Shown: positions 17,553 to 26,272 of the stretch, piece by piece | How the letters are laid out: each line of letters opens with the position of its first letter | Numbering within the stretch: position 1 is the stretch's first letter | Source of the DNA: Streptomyces sp. NBC_01381 | GTDB taxonomy: Bacteria; Actinomycetota; Actinomycetes; Streptomycetales; Streptomycetaceae | Direction of reading: 5' to 3' | Assembly: GCF_026340305.1 (NCBI RefSeq) | Contig: NZ_JAPEPI010000002.1 | Location: 1,984,001-2,048,000 of the forward strand | Length of the DNA stretch: 64,000 bases | Position numbers and translations under genes: made by a program | The notes under the pieces: generated by a model | Seen by the model: the letters and a program-made list of their open reading frames with translations, nothing else | Told to the model about the DNA's origin: nothing | Database searches by the model: none

Positions 17553-18080
17553 TTACGGCCCGTCCGGGACGCCGAGCGGCACGGTGAACCGCGGCTGCCA
17601 GCCTTCCTCCGTCAGCACCACCAGCTGGACCGCCGTCGCACGGGTGTGCAGCGGCAGCAGGCTGCTGATCGCAGCGCGGACATGGGCGGCAGCTGTCGGG
17701 TCGTCCGCACCCATGGCGACCGTGACATGGGCGGCGGGCTGCGCCCCGAAGCGGCCCTTGTACGGGCGCAACCCGGGCCACTGGGTGCGGAACGCATCGA
17801 CGATCGTTTGGAGTCCCGGAACGGTGACGGCGACGAAGCCGGATGCCGTCACGACCTCCTCCAAGAGCAGATCAGCTGCCGGGAAACTCGCCGCCAGGGC
17901 ACGCACGCCCTTCTCGTCCTGATCTGTCAGCACCGATTCCGGCACGAACGGGTAGAGGAGCGAGACGTGCGCCGGCACCCCACGACGCACCAGAGCCGGG
18001 TCGATACGCCACGCCGCATCGAGGAGCGGGGCGGCATCGGGCAAGACAATGACGACGGCAGTGGTCCCTGGCTCTGGCAC
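17553..18080 (-). CDS. 2'-5' RNA ligase / cyclic phosphodiesterase-like protein
   Basis: This 175-aa protein carries the two H-x-T/S-x motifs of the 2H phosphoesterase superfamily: HVSLLYPF near residue 38 and HVTVAMG near residue 118. Length and spacing are normal. Such enzymes act on 2'-5' RNA bonds or cyclic nucleotide phosphates; the bacterial physiological substrate is usually unknown. It stands alone on the minus strand. Confidence 0.85.
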   Translation of the reverse strand: MPEPGTTAVVIVLPDAAPLLDAAWRIDPALVRRGVPAHVSLLYPFVPESVLTDQDEKGVRALAASFPAADLLLEEVVTASGFVAVTVPGLQTIVDAFRTQWPGLRPYKGRFGAQPAAHVTVAMGADDPTAAAHVRAAISSLLPLHTRATAVQLVVLTEEGWQPRFTVPLGVPDGP

Positions 18081-18486
18081 GCCGTCATCATCGCAGGCCA
18101 GTCTGGGAGGTGGTCGCGGCCGACGTGTTGGCTGGTGTGCGGCAACGCGCTGCGCGCCAACAGGCGATTGTCTGCGGGGGAACCGTTCATGTTGTCAGCG
18201 ACGGCCCGCGTTGGCAGAGGGGGGCGAGGCGAGGCATTCATGGGACCTCGAGCGACGGGCTGCTAGGTCGGGTTTCAGGTCTGGCTGGAGTCGTTGCTGC
18301 CTGCGGTGGCTGTGAACCCGCCTGCCCTCCTGCGGGCGTCCTGGCAGAGGGCGGACCGATCGTTACGGAGAAAGGGGTACTTCCCCTCGCACGGATGCCG
18401 GGCCGAGTGGCTCGGGTTGCACCTTCCGTAGCGGCATGTGGTCCGGTGGACTCACGTCCCGCCCCACTGAGGAAGGCCCCCTGCTC
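18081..18486. other. Upstream region of MerR gene
   Basis: No gene is supported here. It contains the palindrome at 18373-18387 and, near 18469, GAGGAAGG, which serves as the ribosome site for the MerR gene. Confidence 0.5.
18373..18387. promoter_or_regulatory. Palindrome AGGGG-N5-CCCCT, candidate MerR operator
   Basis: The perfect 5-bp arms lie about 100 bp before the MerR start. MerR proteins bind palindromes inside their target promoters, often autoregulating. Only position and symmetry support this. Confidence 0.3.
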
Positions 18487-19413
18487 ATGTATTCGTCCTT
18501 CGTCCCGCAGCGCCAGGTCAAGATCGGTGACGCGGCCGCCTTCGTCGGCACCACACCCCGGGCGATCCGTCACTACCACGAGATCGGTCTGCTCCCCGAG
18601 CCCGAGCGAGGCAGCGACGACCGCCGCCGCTACGGCTACGAAGACATGATCCGACTGCTGTGGATCCGCAAGATGGCCGACGCCGGGATCGCCCTGGACG
18701 ACATCCGTGACGCCTTCGCCGACACGGCTTCCGCCGGTGCCGACAGCGACGACGGCATCGTGAGCATCCTGGAACGGCTGGAGGAAACCCTCGTCGCCCA
18801 GGAAGCAGAACTGCGGCGGCAACGGACTGCCGCGCGGCGCATGCGCACCGAGGGCAGCAGGATGGGCCTGCTCTCCGACTTCGTCACCGGCCGCCTCAAG
18901 AGCCTGCCCGAGGGCTCCCTGCGCCAGGCGGACCTGGACAGCCTGCTGGTCACCGAGCGGATCTTCGGCCCGCTCGGTGCGGCCGTCCAGGCCACCCGTT
19001 TCATGGCCCTGGCCACCCACCCGGATCTGCGGGAGGACTCCGACCGTGTTGATGCCGCCGAGGAGGCACTCAATGACATGATCGCTGTCGATGACCCCCG
19101 CGTGGCCCAAGTGGCTGCCGAACGGCACGCCTTCGAAAAGGCGCTGCAAGCCGTCATCGAGGATTCCGGCCTGGCGAAGAGCGACGATGCGCTCTTCGAC
19201 TCCTGGGACGCTTTGCACCCCACTACCGCTGATGAGGGCGAGGATGAGGCCGGCCGAAGCTCTGGCAGGGGGCAAGACTCCATGAGCGCATTCGAAGCCA
19301 CTGGCAAGATGCCCTACGCCTTCTCCCCGGCCCGCCTGCGCTGCATGGAATTGGCCGAAGAACTCGCCGCCCACGGGGCACCCGCTTCCGGGCTCTCCGG
19401 GTCGATCGCGTAG
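18487..19413 (+). CDS. MerR-family transcriptional regulator with large C-terminal domain
   Basis: The winged helix is QVKIGDAAAFVGTTPRAIRH, followed by YHEIGLLPEPERGSDDRRRY, then a coiled segment (ILERLEETLVAQEAELRRQR). The 308-aa length is about twice a classical MerR and includes an all-helical C-terminal domain of unknown ligand. ATG 18487 follows GAGGAAGG. The last codons run into the region conserved beside corA fragment R3 (GSIA and stop lie at about 19402-19413), so the gene end was set by the junction. Confidence 0.88.
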   Translation: MYSSFVPQRQVKIGDAAAFVGTTPRAIRHYHEIGLLPEPERGSDDRRRYGYEDMIRLLWIRKMADAGIALDDIRDAFADTASAGADSDDGIVSILERLEETLVAQEAELRRQRTAARRMRTEGSRMGLLSDFVTGRLKSLPEGSLRQADLDSLLVTERIFGPLGAAVQATRFMALATHPDLREDSDRVDAAEEALNDMIAVDDPRVAQVAAERHAFEKALQAVIEDSGLAKSDDALFDSWDALHPTTADEGEDEAGRSSGRGQDSMSAFEATGKMPYAFSPARLRCMELAEELAAHGAPASGLSGSIA

Positions 19414-19641
19414 GCGAAGTGGATTGAGGGTCTCATGCCCGGTGCCAAAGCCAGTCCCGCCGCTTGAAGATGAAGTACAGACTCACGCACACCACCGCCA
19501 TCAGGAGGATCGCGAAGGGATACCCGAACGCCCACCCCAGTTCCGGCATCCGGTCGAAGTTCATGCCGTAGATCGTTCCCACCAACGTGGGTGCAAACAA
19601 GATGGCCGCCCAAGAAGAGATCTTCTTGACATCGTCACCCG
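19402..19641 (-). pseudogene. corA 3'-end fragment R3 with conserved 3' flank
   Basis: The minus strand encodes KKISSWAAILFAPTLVG, MNFDRMPELGW, then VVCVSLYFIFKRRDWL, but the stop after Leu is changed and four extra codons (WHRA) follow. Unlike R1 and R2, homology to intact corA continues past the gene: ATC-(A/C)-ACTTCGC-(C/G)-TACGCGA occurs exactly 23 nt after the Leu codon in both. On the other side it shares about 120 bp of non-corA sequence with R2. Confidence 0.88.
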
Positions 19642-19761
19642 CGCGGCGCTGACCTGCACGAATTGCTTGGTGGCCCACCTTGGCCTGCGGTGATGAACGT
19701 TTCCGGCGCTTTCGCTGTGCATCCCGTTTGCGTGGTCGATTCTCCCCGCACGCTCCCCAAC

Positions 19762-20895
19762 GGGGCCTCCTGATCTTCGGTTCCGAACTGCGCGCGGCCG
19801 GAGGGCGGTTGACCTGGCTGGACCATCGCGAACACCACACCCGGCCGTACGGCAGGCTCGCCCCGGACGATCTGGGTCGGCTCTGCCCCGACTGGCGGGA
19901 GCGGGAGACCTGGGCCTGCGGTCCGGCAGCCCTGCTCGACGCGCTGGAGTCCCACAGGCGCCGGGCGGGGCTCAGGGAGCGGCTCCACGTGAAGCGTTTC
20001 CAGCTGGAACCGGTCCTGCCGCCGCATCGGGATGCGGCTTCCAGTGGCCGGGTGCTGTTCACACGCACCGGTACTGAGGTCACTGCGGGCGCGGCCACCC
20101 CGCTTCTCGTCGTGGGTGAGTCGGTGGGGGTGGTGATGCCGTACGGATGCCGACGCGGTATCTGCTTCGGCTGCCTCACGCCACTGACGTACAGCCTCGT
20201 GCGCGACCTGCGTACCGGTGAAGTCCACGACCGGGCAGGCCAGTTGATCCAGACCTGTGTCTCCGCGGCAGCCGGCCCGCTCGCCCTCGATGCCCAGCCA
20301 CCCAAGGAGTTCTCCGTGACCGTGATCGCCGCCCAGCGCGGCCTGGAAACGGGAGGCCGGGTCGCCCTGGCCGTCTCGCTGTTTCCGCCCGCCTGGGCTG
20401 CGGGCACCGCCATGCTCTCCGTCGCCAAGATCCTGGAGAACATGGAGCTGGGTCATAACATCCTGCACGGCCAGTGGTACTGGATGGGAGACCCGGCGAT
20501 CCACTCCACCACGTGGGAATGGGACTTTCTCACCCCCGCCGATGCGTGGAAGCACACCCACAATCACCTGCATCACACCTGGACCAATGTCGTGGACCGT
20601 GACCGGGACCTCGGATACGTCGTCTTCCGGATGAGCGCCGACCAGCGCTGGCGTCCACGTCATCTCGCCCAGCCGCTCTACAACTTCGTGCTCGCACCGC
20701 TCTTCGAGTGGGGCATCGCGCTCTACGACCTGGAGCCCGATGCCGTCGCCGCCGGCCGGAAGACGTGACGTTCCCTCGCGGCCGACCTCACCGGGTTCCT
20801 CACCAAGGCCGGCCGACAACTAGCCAAGGACTGTGTGCTCTTCCCGCTGCTCGCGGGGAGGCCCGCATTCTGCGCCTCGCCGTGCCGAGCCGCTG
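19762..20895 (+). pseudogene. Fused remnants of a ferredoxin reductase and a fatty acid desaturase
   Basis: The first part (about 19762-20295) is the C-terminal half of a flavodoxin/ferredoxin-NADP reductase with a [2Fe-2S] domain (MPYGCRRGICFGCLTPL). It runs in frame into the middle of a membrane desaturase with His motifs GHNILH and HTHNHLHH. TGA at 20766 stops it, yet desaturase-like sequence (LTKAGRQLAKD, LFPLLAG) continues in frame beyond. Two formerly adjacent genes were apparently joined by deletion, and both ends are missing. The upstream start lies in the R3 element tail. Confidence 0.7.
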
Positions 20896-20927
20896 ACCTG
20901 TCGACGGGAGTCCTTGACCGGGAGGTG

Positions 20928-21347
20928 CTACATGCGCAGCAGGAGTTCTGTGGTCTGCCTGTACTGCTGTAGCGCGAGCCGTAGTTCCTCCGTCTGCGCT
21001 GCGGTGTCCTGGCCCCGCCAGCCCGCACGCAGGACACGGTGCCGCTCCGCGAGGGTCGCGGTCACCTGGGACACGGCTTCTTCGAAGACGTCGTCGGCCT
21101 CCTCCAGCGCCTGGCGCGGGCTCTCCACGAAGGCGTTGAGGGCCTGCTGGAGCCGCATGCCGAGCTTGTCCCGATCGTTTTGGGGGAGCAGCACGAGGCT
21201 GGGGGTGTCGTCGGGATCGTTGGCGCTGGTGACCGGCTGATCGGCTGTGCGAGGCGGTTCGGAGTGGGGCGGCGGCGAGGCGTGCTGCTCGGCGAGGTTC
21301 GGCCTCCCGGCCGGGGGCTGTTGTGCGCGTTCCTGGTCGTACATCAT
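20928..21347 (-). CDS. Conserved hypothetical protein, partner of 21344-21970
   Basis: The 139-aa protein has a disordered Pro/Gln-rich N-terminus and a helical C-terminal domain (MRLQQALNAFVESPRQALEE, then LRLALQQYRQTTELLLRM). The start is the ATG at 21347, overlapping the upstream gene by 4 bp. Both proteins share an R-x-F/A-VDxP-like helical motif, suggesting related folds. I recall this pair in many Streptomyces stress clusters; no function is known. Confidence 0.6.
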   Translation of the reverse strand: MMYDQERAQQPPAGRPNLAEQHASPPPHSEPPRTADQPVTSANDPDDTPSLVLLPQNDRDKLGMRLQQALNAFVESPRQALEEADDVFEEAVSQVTATLAERHRVLRAGWRGQDTAAQTEELRLALQQYRQTTELLLRM

Positions 21348-21970
21348 CGTGTGCCCGTTCCCTTCGCATGGCGTCGGCTCTGCGCCCATGGCGTGTGGCC
21401 GCGGTGGTCGGGGGATTGCGGACGGCGCCGGTGCGAGCCCGCCGACTGATCGGTGACCAACGCCTCGAAGAGGGGGCGGGCTTCGATCATGGCCTCCCGC
21501 ATCTCCTCGGTGCCGCTCTGGCCGCGGGCTGCCGTGTGCAGGCTGCGGTAGCCGTCGACGTAGTGGGCGTGGCGGACGGAGAGCGCGGCGAGCTGCTCGT
21601 CGAACTGGTCGCCGTCGGGATAGCCCCGGTCCTCTGCCAGCCGTGTGAGGAGCGCGTCGGCTTCGGTGACCGCCTTGTGCGGTGAGTCGACGAACTGCTC
21701 CTGACAATCCGCCCATTGGGCCGCGTAGTGTGCGCGGACCTCAGGAGGCAGCGTCCGCTCGTGGAGCGAAAGGTGGCGCTTGACGCGATCGCTGAGTTCC
21801 CGCTCGGCTGCTTTCACGTCGCCGTCGTGGCGGTCGACGGACTGCTGATACTCGGGGCCGAATCGCCGCTGCAGGCCGCGCCTGCCACCGCCGGGAGGCC
21901 GGGTGCGTCCGATGAAGAGGAGGGTGCCCGCCGCGATGACCACCACGGCGATGATCACGACGGTGAACAT
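21344..21970 (-). CDS. Conserved membrane-anchored hypothetical protein
   Basis: One N-terminal membrane helix (MFTVVIIAVVVIAAGTLLFI) is followed by a basic stretch and a long helical domain (FGPEYQQSVDRHDGDVKAAE, LAALSVRHAHYVDGYRSLHT). The 208-aa protein resembles widespread Streptomyces hypothetical proteins. The last about 25 residues are basic and low-complexity. It overlaps the downstream gene by 4 bp. Confidence 0.7.
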   Translation of the reverse strand: MFTVVIIAVVVIAAGTLLFIGRTRPPGGGRRGLQRRFGPEYQQSVDRHDGDVKAAERELSDRVKRHLSLHERTLPPEVRAHYAAQWADCQEQFVDSPHKAVTEADALLTRLAEDRGYPDGDQFDEQLAALSVRHAHYVDGYRSLHTAARGQSGTEEMREAMIEARPLFEALVTDQSAGSHRRRPQSPDHRGHTPWAQSRRHAKGTGTR

Positions 21971-22113
21971 GGCTGCCCTCTCCGGCCCGGGACTCGTACG
22001 CTGCTCTGCTGCTTCATTTCCCTCAACCTCTTTTGTTCCCTTTTGAGTTGTGTCCTGCTGGTGCCTGCCGGGTGGCGTCCACGCGCCGTGAGTACCACCC
22101 GGGGCGTCGGGGG

Positions 22114-22287
22114 TCAGCGACGGAAGGCGTCCTTGGCCTTGTCGCCGGACTGCTTCAGGTTTCCGGAGATCCGGTCGGTCCTGCCCTCGCGCTGCAGTCG
22201 CCTGTTCCGGGTGGTCCGGCCGATGCGCTCGGTGATCCGGCCCTTGAGGGCCTGTGCCTTGTTCCTGAACGTGTGTCCAGCACTCAT
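22114..22287 (-). CDS. CsbD-like general stress protein (57 aa)
   Basis: The pattern NKAQALKGRITERIGRTTRN followed by GNLKQSGDKAKDAF is the CsbD signature. CsbD proteins are small, hydrophilic and strongly induced by general stress (the sigma-B regulon in Bacillus); their biochemical role is unknown. It sits with other stress genes on this strand. Confidence 0.85.
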   Translation of the reverse strand: MSAGHTFRNKAQALKGRITERIGRTTRNRRLQREGRTDRISGNLKQSGDKAKDAFRR

Positions 22288-22328
22288 GGCTGTCCTTGAT
22301 CGGTCCGCTGGATGGGTTGGGCGCCGTG

Positions 22329-22511
22329 TCACCCGCGGCTGCGGCTGAACCGGTGCCGGGTGCCGCTGCGACTGCCGCCGCGGCCTCGCATGAAGAAGCC
22401 GATGATCCAGAGGGCCAGCAGAACGGCCGCCACCCACCAGAGGATCTGCAGCGTGAAGCCGAACCCGAAGATCACCAGGATCAGCAGAAAGAGGAGAATC
22501 CACAAGAGCAT
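22329..22511 (-). CDS. Small hydrophobic membrane protein (60 aa)
   Basis: Two membrane helices (MLLWILLFLLILVIFGFGF and ILWWVAAVLLALWIIGFFM) are followed by an Arg/Gly/Ser-rich tail. This matches the short hydrophobic proteins common next to CsbD genes in Streptomyces. Function unknown. Confidence 0.7.
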   Translation of the reverse strand: MLLWILLFLLILVIFGFGFTLQILWWVAAVLLALWIIGFFMRGRGGSRSGTRHRFSRSRG

Positions 22512-22662
22512 CGCCGGGCCTCCAGATCGCGCGGAATGGTTCCTGGTATCCGCGGGGTCCGGGCGAAAGCGGGAAAGGTGGAAGGTGGAACGCGTCGCCG
22601 AACCGTCCGGAGTGGCAAGGCCCTACGCCGTGCCGCCAGTCAACGCCTGGAGGCGTCCCCTG

Positions 22663-22836
22663 TCAACGGCCCTTGAGCAGTGCGGGGTTGGCCGCATGAG
22701 GCGGGGCTGACGATGCTGCCGCCGTGACAGGAGGGCCGGACGGATCGGCGGGTGGCAGGATGCGGTCCTCCCACCAGGACAGACCCATCACGGTGGCGAG
22801 AAGCACGAAGGGAACGAGAGTGACCAGTGCGTACAT
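22663..22836 (-). CDS. Possible 57-aa single-pass membrane protein
   Basis: ATG 22836 opens a frame with one hydrophobic segment (YALVTLVPFVLLATVMGLSW) and a Pro/Ala tail. The ribosome site is weak. It resembles tiny Streptomyces membrane proteins but cannot be named. Confidence 0.45.
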   Translation of the reverse strand: MYALVTLVPFVLLATVMGLSWWEDRILPPADPSGPPVTAAASSAPPHAANPALLKGR

Positions 22837-23081
22837 GGGAACCGCCTGCTGAGGGATGCGTGCGGCGGGACGGACACCGGATGGGTGCCCGCGCAGGGAG
22901 GGGTGCGCCCTGGGGCGCGACAACCGAAGGATGCGGCCGGGGACCGGGGCGGCACCACGCACGCTAGCCCTGGCCGAACTTCGTGAACAGGTCGCAAGCG
23001 GCCAGCTCTGTCGGGCCGCACGGCCGGCGGTCGCGACGCGCAGGAGGACTGGACGTCGGGTGGCGAGTAGCTTGCCAGGAC

Positions 23082-23630
23082 ATGGCCGAGGACAATGTCC
23101 GCACACCCCGGGATGAGACGACGCTGGAGCGGGCCGACCGGAACTACGGCGAACTGCTGCAGGAACTGAGGATCATTCAAACCGGGGTCCAGATCCTGTT
23201 CGCATTCCTGCTGACTCTGGCTTTCACCCCCCGCTTTCCCGAGCTTGACACGGCGCAGCGCGCGACCTACGTCACGACGCTGCTGCTCGCGGTGCTGGCC
23301 GCGGCCCTGTTCGCCACCCCCGCCGCGCTGCATCGCACGCTGTTCCGGCGTGGGGCCAAGCCCGAGATCGTGTCGGCCTCGTCGCGGCTGGCGGGGGCGG
23401 GTTTGAGCGTTCTCATGCTGGCTCTCACCGGTTCCGTCCTGCTCGTCGTCGACGTGGTGCTCGGCCGCGTTGAGGGCGTCCTCGCGGGCAGTGCGACACT
23501 GCTCGTGTGTGTGGGGCTGTGGGGGCTGCTGCCGCAGTTCGTCAGGCGGCGTGCCGCCCGAACCGAGGCTCGCCCGGACCGGCGGACGCCAGGTGGGGTG
23601 CAGGGAAGGGGAGCAGAACCGCAGGCGTAG
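23082..23630 (+). CDS. DUF6328 family membrane protein
   Basis: The opening ERADRNYGELLQELRIIQTG and VQILFAFLLTLAFTPRF is typical of DUF6328. Four membrane segments follow in 182 aa, with a basic tail. Start ATG 23082 fits the family; the AGGA before it is unusually close. These proteins are common in actinobacterial stress clusters; no function is established. Confidence 0.8.
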   Translation: MAEDNVRTPRDETTLERADRNYGELLQELRIIQTGVQILFAFLLTLAFTPRFPELDTAQRATYVTTLLLAVLAAALFATPAALHRTLFRRGAKPEIVSASSRLAGAGLSVLMLALTGSVLLVVDVVLGRVEGVLAGSATLLVCVGLWGLLPQFVRRRAARTEARPDRRTPGGVQGRGAEPQA

Positions 23631-23636
23631 ACCATC

Positions 23637-23845
23637 GTGCGTGGGCTGCCGCCGCTGTACTGATCTTCGTGGCCGTGCGCTATGGCCGGGGCGGCACTGG
23701 AAGCCGGGGCCGGGGCGGCAATTTCGAGTACCGGGACGATCGGGACTACCGCGACCGACAAGACCGCTGGGACCGCCGCCACCGGCGCCAGCGCCAGGGG
23801 CGTTGGAGCCGCCAGGACCGTCGGGACGAGCAGCAACACCGGTGA
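23637..23845 (+). pseudogene. Fragment of a small hydrophobic protein
   Basis: In one plus-strand frame the sequence AAAAVLIFVAVRYGRGG is followed by a run of Tyr, Asp and Arg (YRDDRDYRDRQDRWDRR). This is the C-terminal part of a type of small Streptomyces membrane protein, without its first membrane helix or start codon. Confidence 0.4.
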
Positions 23846-24051
23846 CGGCCGAGGTGTCCTGGGGCGATGCGGCTACGGACCCGGACGTCGTCGAACTGCA
23901 CGCCGAGATCGCCCGGTTGCGCCGGGCCCTGGCCGGCCGGGCAGTGATCGACCAGGCCCCCGGAATGATGATGGCAGCGGTGCGCTGCGGCGTCTGTACG
24001 CAGCAGAACGCATATGACATCCGCGCCGAGTCCGCGCCAACCAGCAGCTGA
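23842..24051 (+). pseudogene. Truncated ANTAR-domain relic (69 aa)
   Basis: GTG 23842 opens a frame with LHAEIARLRRALAGRAVIDQ then APGMMMA, the first half of an ANTAR RNA-binding domain. The second half is unrelated (CGVCTQQNAYDIRAESAP), so the RNA-binding surface is missing. It is a damaged cousin of the ANTAR gene at 24391. Confidence 0.55.
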
Positions 24052-24071
24052 GCCCCGACAGGAGAAGGAAC

Positions 24072-24350
24072 ATGATCTAGCTGGCCGATGTCCGTGAGTG
24101 GCGCGACCTCGACGTGGTCGATACGGACTCGCACAAGATCGGCGTCCTCGAATCCGTCTATGTGGACGCCACCACCGATGAACCTGCCATGGCCGCCGTC
24201 AGGACCGGACTGCCCACGCGTCACCGCCTGGTCCTGGTCCCCCTCGCGGACGCCGTCGTCGGCCCCGGCCACCTCAAAGTCCGCTATGTGAAAGCACTGG
24301 TCAAACAGGCCCCGTCGATCGGCACCGACGACATACTGCCCGCCGAGTGA
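24072..24350 (+). pseudogene. PRC-barrel protein with nonsense codon 3 and lost C-terminus
   Basis: ATG ATC TAG at 24072-24080 corresponds to ATG ATC CAG in the intact paralogue at 34185. After the stop the frame continues with ADVREWRDLDVVDTDSHKIG and DDILPAE, then ends about 30 residues early. PRC-barrel domains in this clade are small stress-associated proteins. Reinitiation at a downstream start is possible but has no ribosome site. Confidence 0.75.
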
Positions 24351-24390
24351 GAGGCATCCGCCCGGCGAAGAGAAGCGGCTTTCAACGGAC

Positions 24391-24696
24391 GTGCCTTCGC
24401 CGGGAGTTGTGGCTCTGATGGCCGAGGCCGTCGCGCTGCGTGCCGAGAATGAGCAGTTGGGGCAGGCGCTGGCCAGTCGTGCGGTGATCGACCAGGCGCC
24501 CGGCATGGTGATGGCTCTGGCGCCGTGTTCCAGCGATGCTGCCTGGGGTGTGCTGGTGGATGTGCCGCAGCACTGCAATGTCAAACTCCGGGACGTGGCC
24601 GCTGCCCTGGTCGCCACTACGCGCGATGAACCTCTCCCGGAGCAGCTACGGCGGGAGCTGCGCCGTGCGCGGAGGCGTCTTCATGACCACCGGTGA
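24391..24696 (+). CDS. ANTAR-domain protein without sensor domain
   Basis: The 101-aa protein has a coiled start (LMAEAVALRAENEQLGQALA) and an ANTAR domain (SRAVIDQAPGMVMALAPCSS, NVKLRDVAAALV). ANTAR proteins bind paired hairpins in RNA and prevent termination. Starts at 24391 (GTG) and 24418 (ATG) are both possible. Its 3' end overlaps the tail of the PP2C gene on the opposite strand by 80 bp. Confidence 0.65.
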   Translation: MPSPGVVALMAEAVALRAENEQLGQALASRAVIDQAPGMVMALAPCSSDAAWGVLVDVPQHCNVKLRDVAAALVATTRDEPLPEQLRRELRRARRRLHDHR

Positions 24697-26260
24697 CGGC
24701 CCGGGTGTCCCGCGGGCGGCACCGGGAGCTGTGAACCCAACTCTCCGGTGCCTTCGTCCCGGCCGATCGGCGGACGCCCTCTTCGGGTGGCCCCGCGCAT
24801 GGATCCCAAACCTTCGCGAGGAGGGGCAGGCTGGTGTGGGCGGTGCCCGATGCGCCGGAGGGCACCGTGGCCGGTGTCGTCGAGGTCGCGCTCAGGGCGA
24901 GGAGCGCGACATCGTCGGCGGGGCCGGCGGGGAAGGTGGCGAGGAGCCCGGTGAGGTCGTCGATGATCGCGGTGGCGCCGAGAGCCCGGTTGGTGGCGGC
25001 GTGGTGGGTGAGGTGGGCGGCAAGTCCGGCTTCACCGAACCGGGCGCCCCGGGAGGTGCGGGCCTCGATGATTCCGTCGCTGTAGAGGAGAAGGGCCTCG
25101 CCGGGCAGGAGTTGTACGGTCCGGGAGGCGAAGTCCGCCTGGTGCAGGGCGCCGACGAGCATGCCTCCGGGCAGGCTCACCGGCGCGGCTCGGGCGATGG
25201 CTCGGTCGGGACCGTCGCGGCGCGCCGGGTGCAGCGAGAAGGCGGGAAGGTGTCCGCCACCGGCCAGGGTGACGGCAAAGCCTCCCGCGGGATCGGGGGC
25301 GAGAGTGCCGAAGACCAGCGTGCAGAAGCGGCTGCCGTCCGCACAGTCGGACAGCAGTGTGGAGTTCAGCACCCGCAGTACGGCACACGGGTCCGGCTCG
25401 AGCAGGGCGGTGGTGCGCAGCGTGTAGCGGATCAGTGAGGTCAGGGCGGCGGCGGTCGCGCCCCGGCCGCTGACGTCGCCGAGGAAGAACGCCCACCGCC
25501 CGGTGCCGAGCGGGAAGACGTCGTAGAAGTCGCCGCCGACGTCGTGGACCGAAGCGGTCGTGTAGTGGCAGGCCGCTTCCAGGCCCGGCACCTCCGGCAG
25601 CGCGGGCGGCAGCAAGGTGCGCTGCAGGGTGGAGGCATAGGCGGCGATCTCCGACCGGTCCCGCTCGGCCCGCACGCGTGCCGCGTGTTCGGCCACCATC
25701 AACTCCCGCTCCACCCGGAGCATCCGCAGCGCCGAAAGCCGCAGTTCCAGTGCGTCCATCACCAACGCGGCCAAGTCGGTCAGGGCGGTGGCCTGCTCAG
25801 GCGTGATCCGGCGCGGCACGGTGTCCAGCACGTCGACGGTGCCAAGCCGATGACCGTCGCGAGTGACGATCGGGGCGGCGGCGTAGAAGCGTGCCCGCGT
25901 CGGCCCCGTGACCAGCTCGTGGGTGCGGGCGAGCGGATCCTGGAGCGTGTCGGGGACGACCAGGGGTCCGTCGGTGAGGATGGCCGAGGTGCAGAGACCC
26001 GGGTCCCGGCCGATCTGGGTGACCCCCGTCAGGCCGTACGTGGCCTTGAACCAGACCCGGTCGGTGTCCACGATCGCCACGGTCGCGGACGGTGCGTCGA
26101 AGAGCCGAGCGGCAAGGGAGGCGATTCTGTCGAATGCTCCGTCGGGCGGGGTGTCCAGTACGTCGTAGCGGCGCACCGCCGCGATCCGTAGTGCCTCCCG
26201 CTCCGGAGCCGGCTCCACATGATCCTCCCCGCCTCCACGAGCCCCGTCAGCCGACGCCAC
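24617..26260 (-). CDS. GAF-domain PP2C (SpoIIE/RsbU-type) phosphatase
   Basis: A GAF domain (about residues 25-170: YDVLDTPPDGAFDRIASLAA, DPGLCTSAIL) is linked by a coiled region to a PP2C_SIG domain (about 215-455) with metal-binding Asp in VGGDFYDVF, FLGDVSGRG and PADDVALLAL. Such enzymes dephosphorylate anti-anti-sigma (STAS) proteins in partner-switching stress control; a STAS gene is 3.4 kb away. The last about 90 residues beyond DDVALLAL are unlike the family and overlap an ANTAR gene antisense, so the natural stop was probably lost. Confidence 0.88.
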   Translation of the reverse strand: MASADGARGGGEDHVEPAPEREALRIAAVRRYDVLDTPPDGAFDRIASLAARLFDAPSATVAIVDTDRVWFKATYGLTGVTQIGRDPGLCTSAILTDGPLVVPDTLQDPLARTHELVTGPTRARFYAAAPIVTRDGHRLGTVDVLDTVPRRITPEQATALTDLAALVMDALELRLSALRMLRVERELMVAEHAARVRAERDRSEIAAYASTLQRTLLPPALPEVPGLEAACHYTTASVHDVGGDFYDVFPLGTGRWAFFLGDVSGRGATAAALTSLIRYTLRTTALLEPDPCAVLRVLNSTLLSDCADGSRFCTLVFGTLAPDPAGGFAVTLAGGGHLPAFSLHPARRDGPDRAIARAAPVSLPGGMLVGALHQADFASRTVQLLPGEALLLYSDGIIEARTSRGARFGEAGLAAHLTHHAATNRALGATAIIDDLTGLLATFPAGPADDVALLALSATSTTPATVPSGASGTAHTSLPLLAKVWDPCAGPPEEGVRRSAGTKAPESWVHSSRCRPRDTRAVTGGHEDASAHGAAPAVAAPGEVHRA

Positions 26261-26272
26261 CGACGCCGCCGA

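Noticed and set aside
17050..17781. A 243-codon minus-strand frame as a single gene
   Set aside because: Only its middle resembles a known small protein; the first part mirrors the 2'-5' ligase region and the end mirrors the HNH-like gene.
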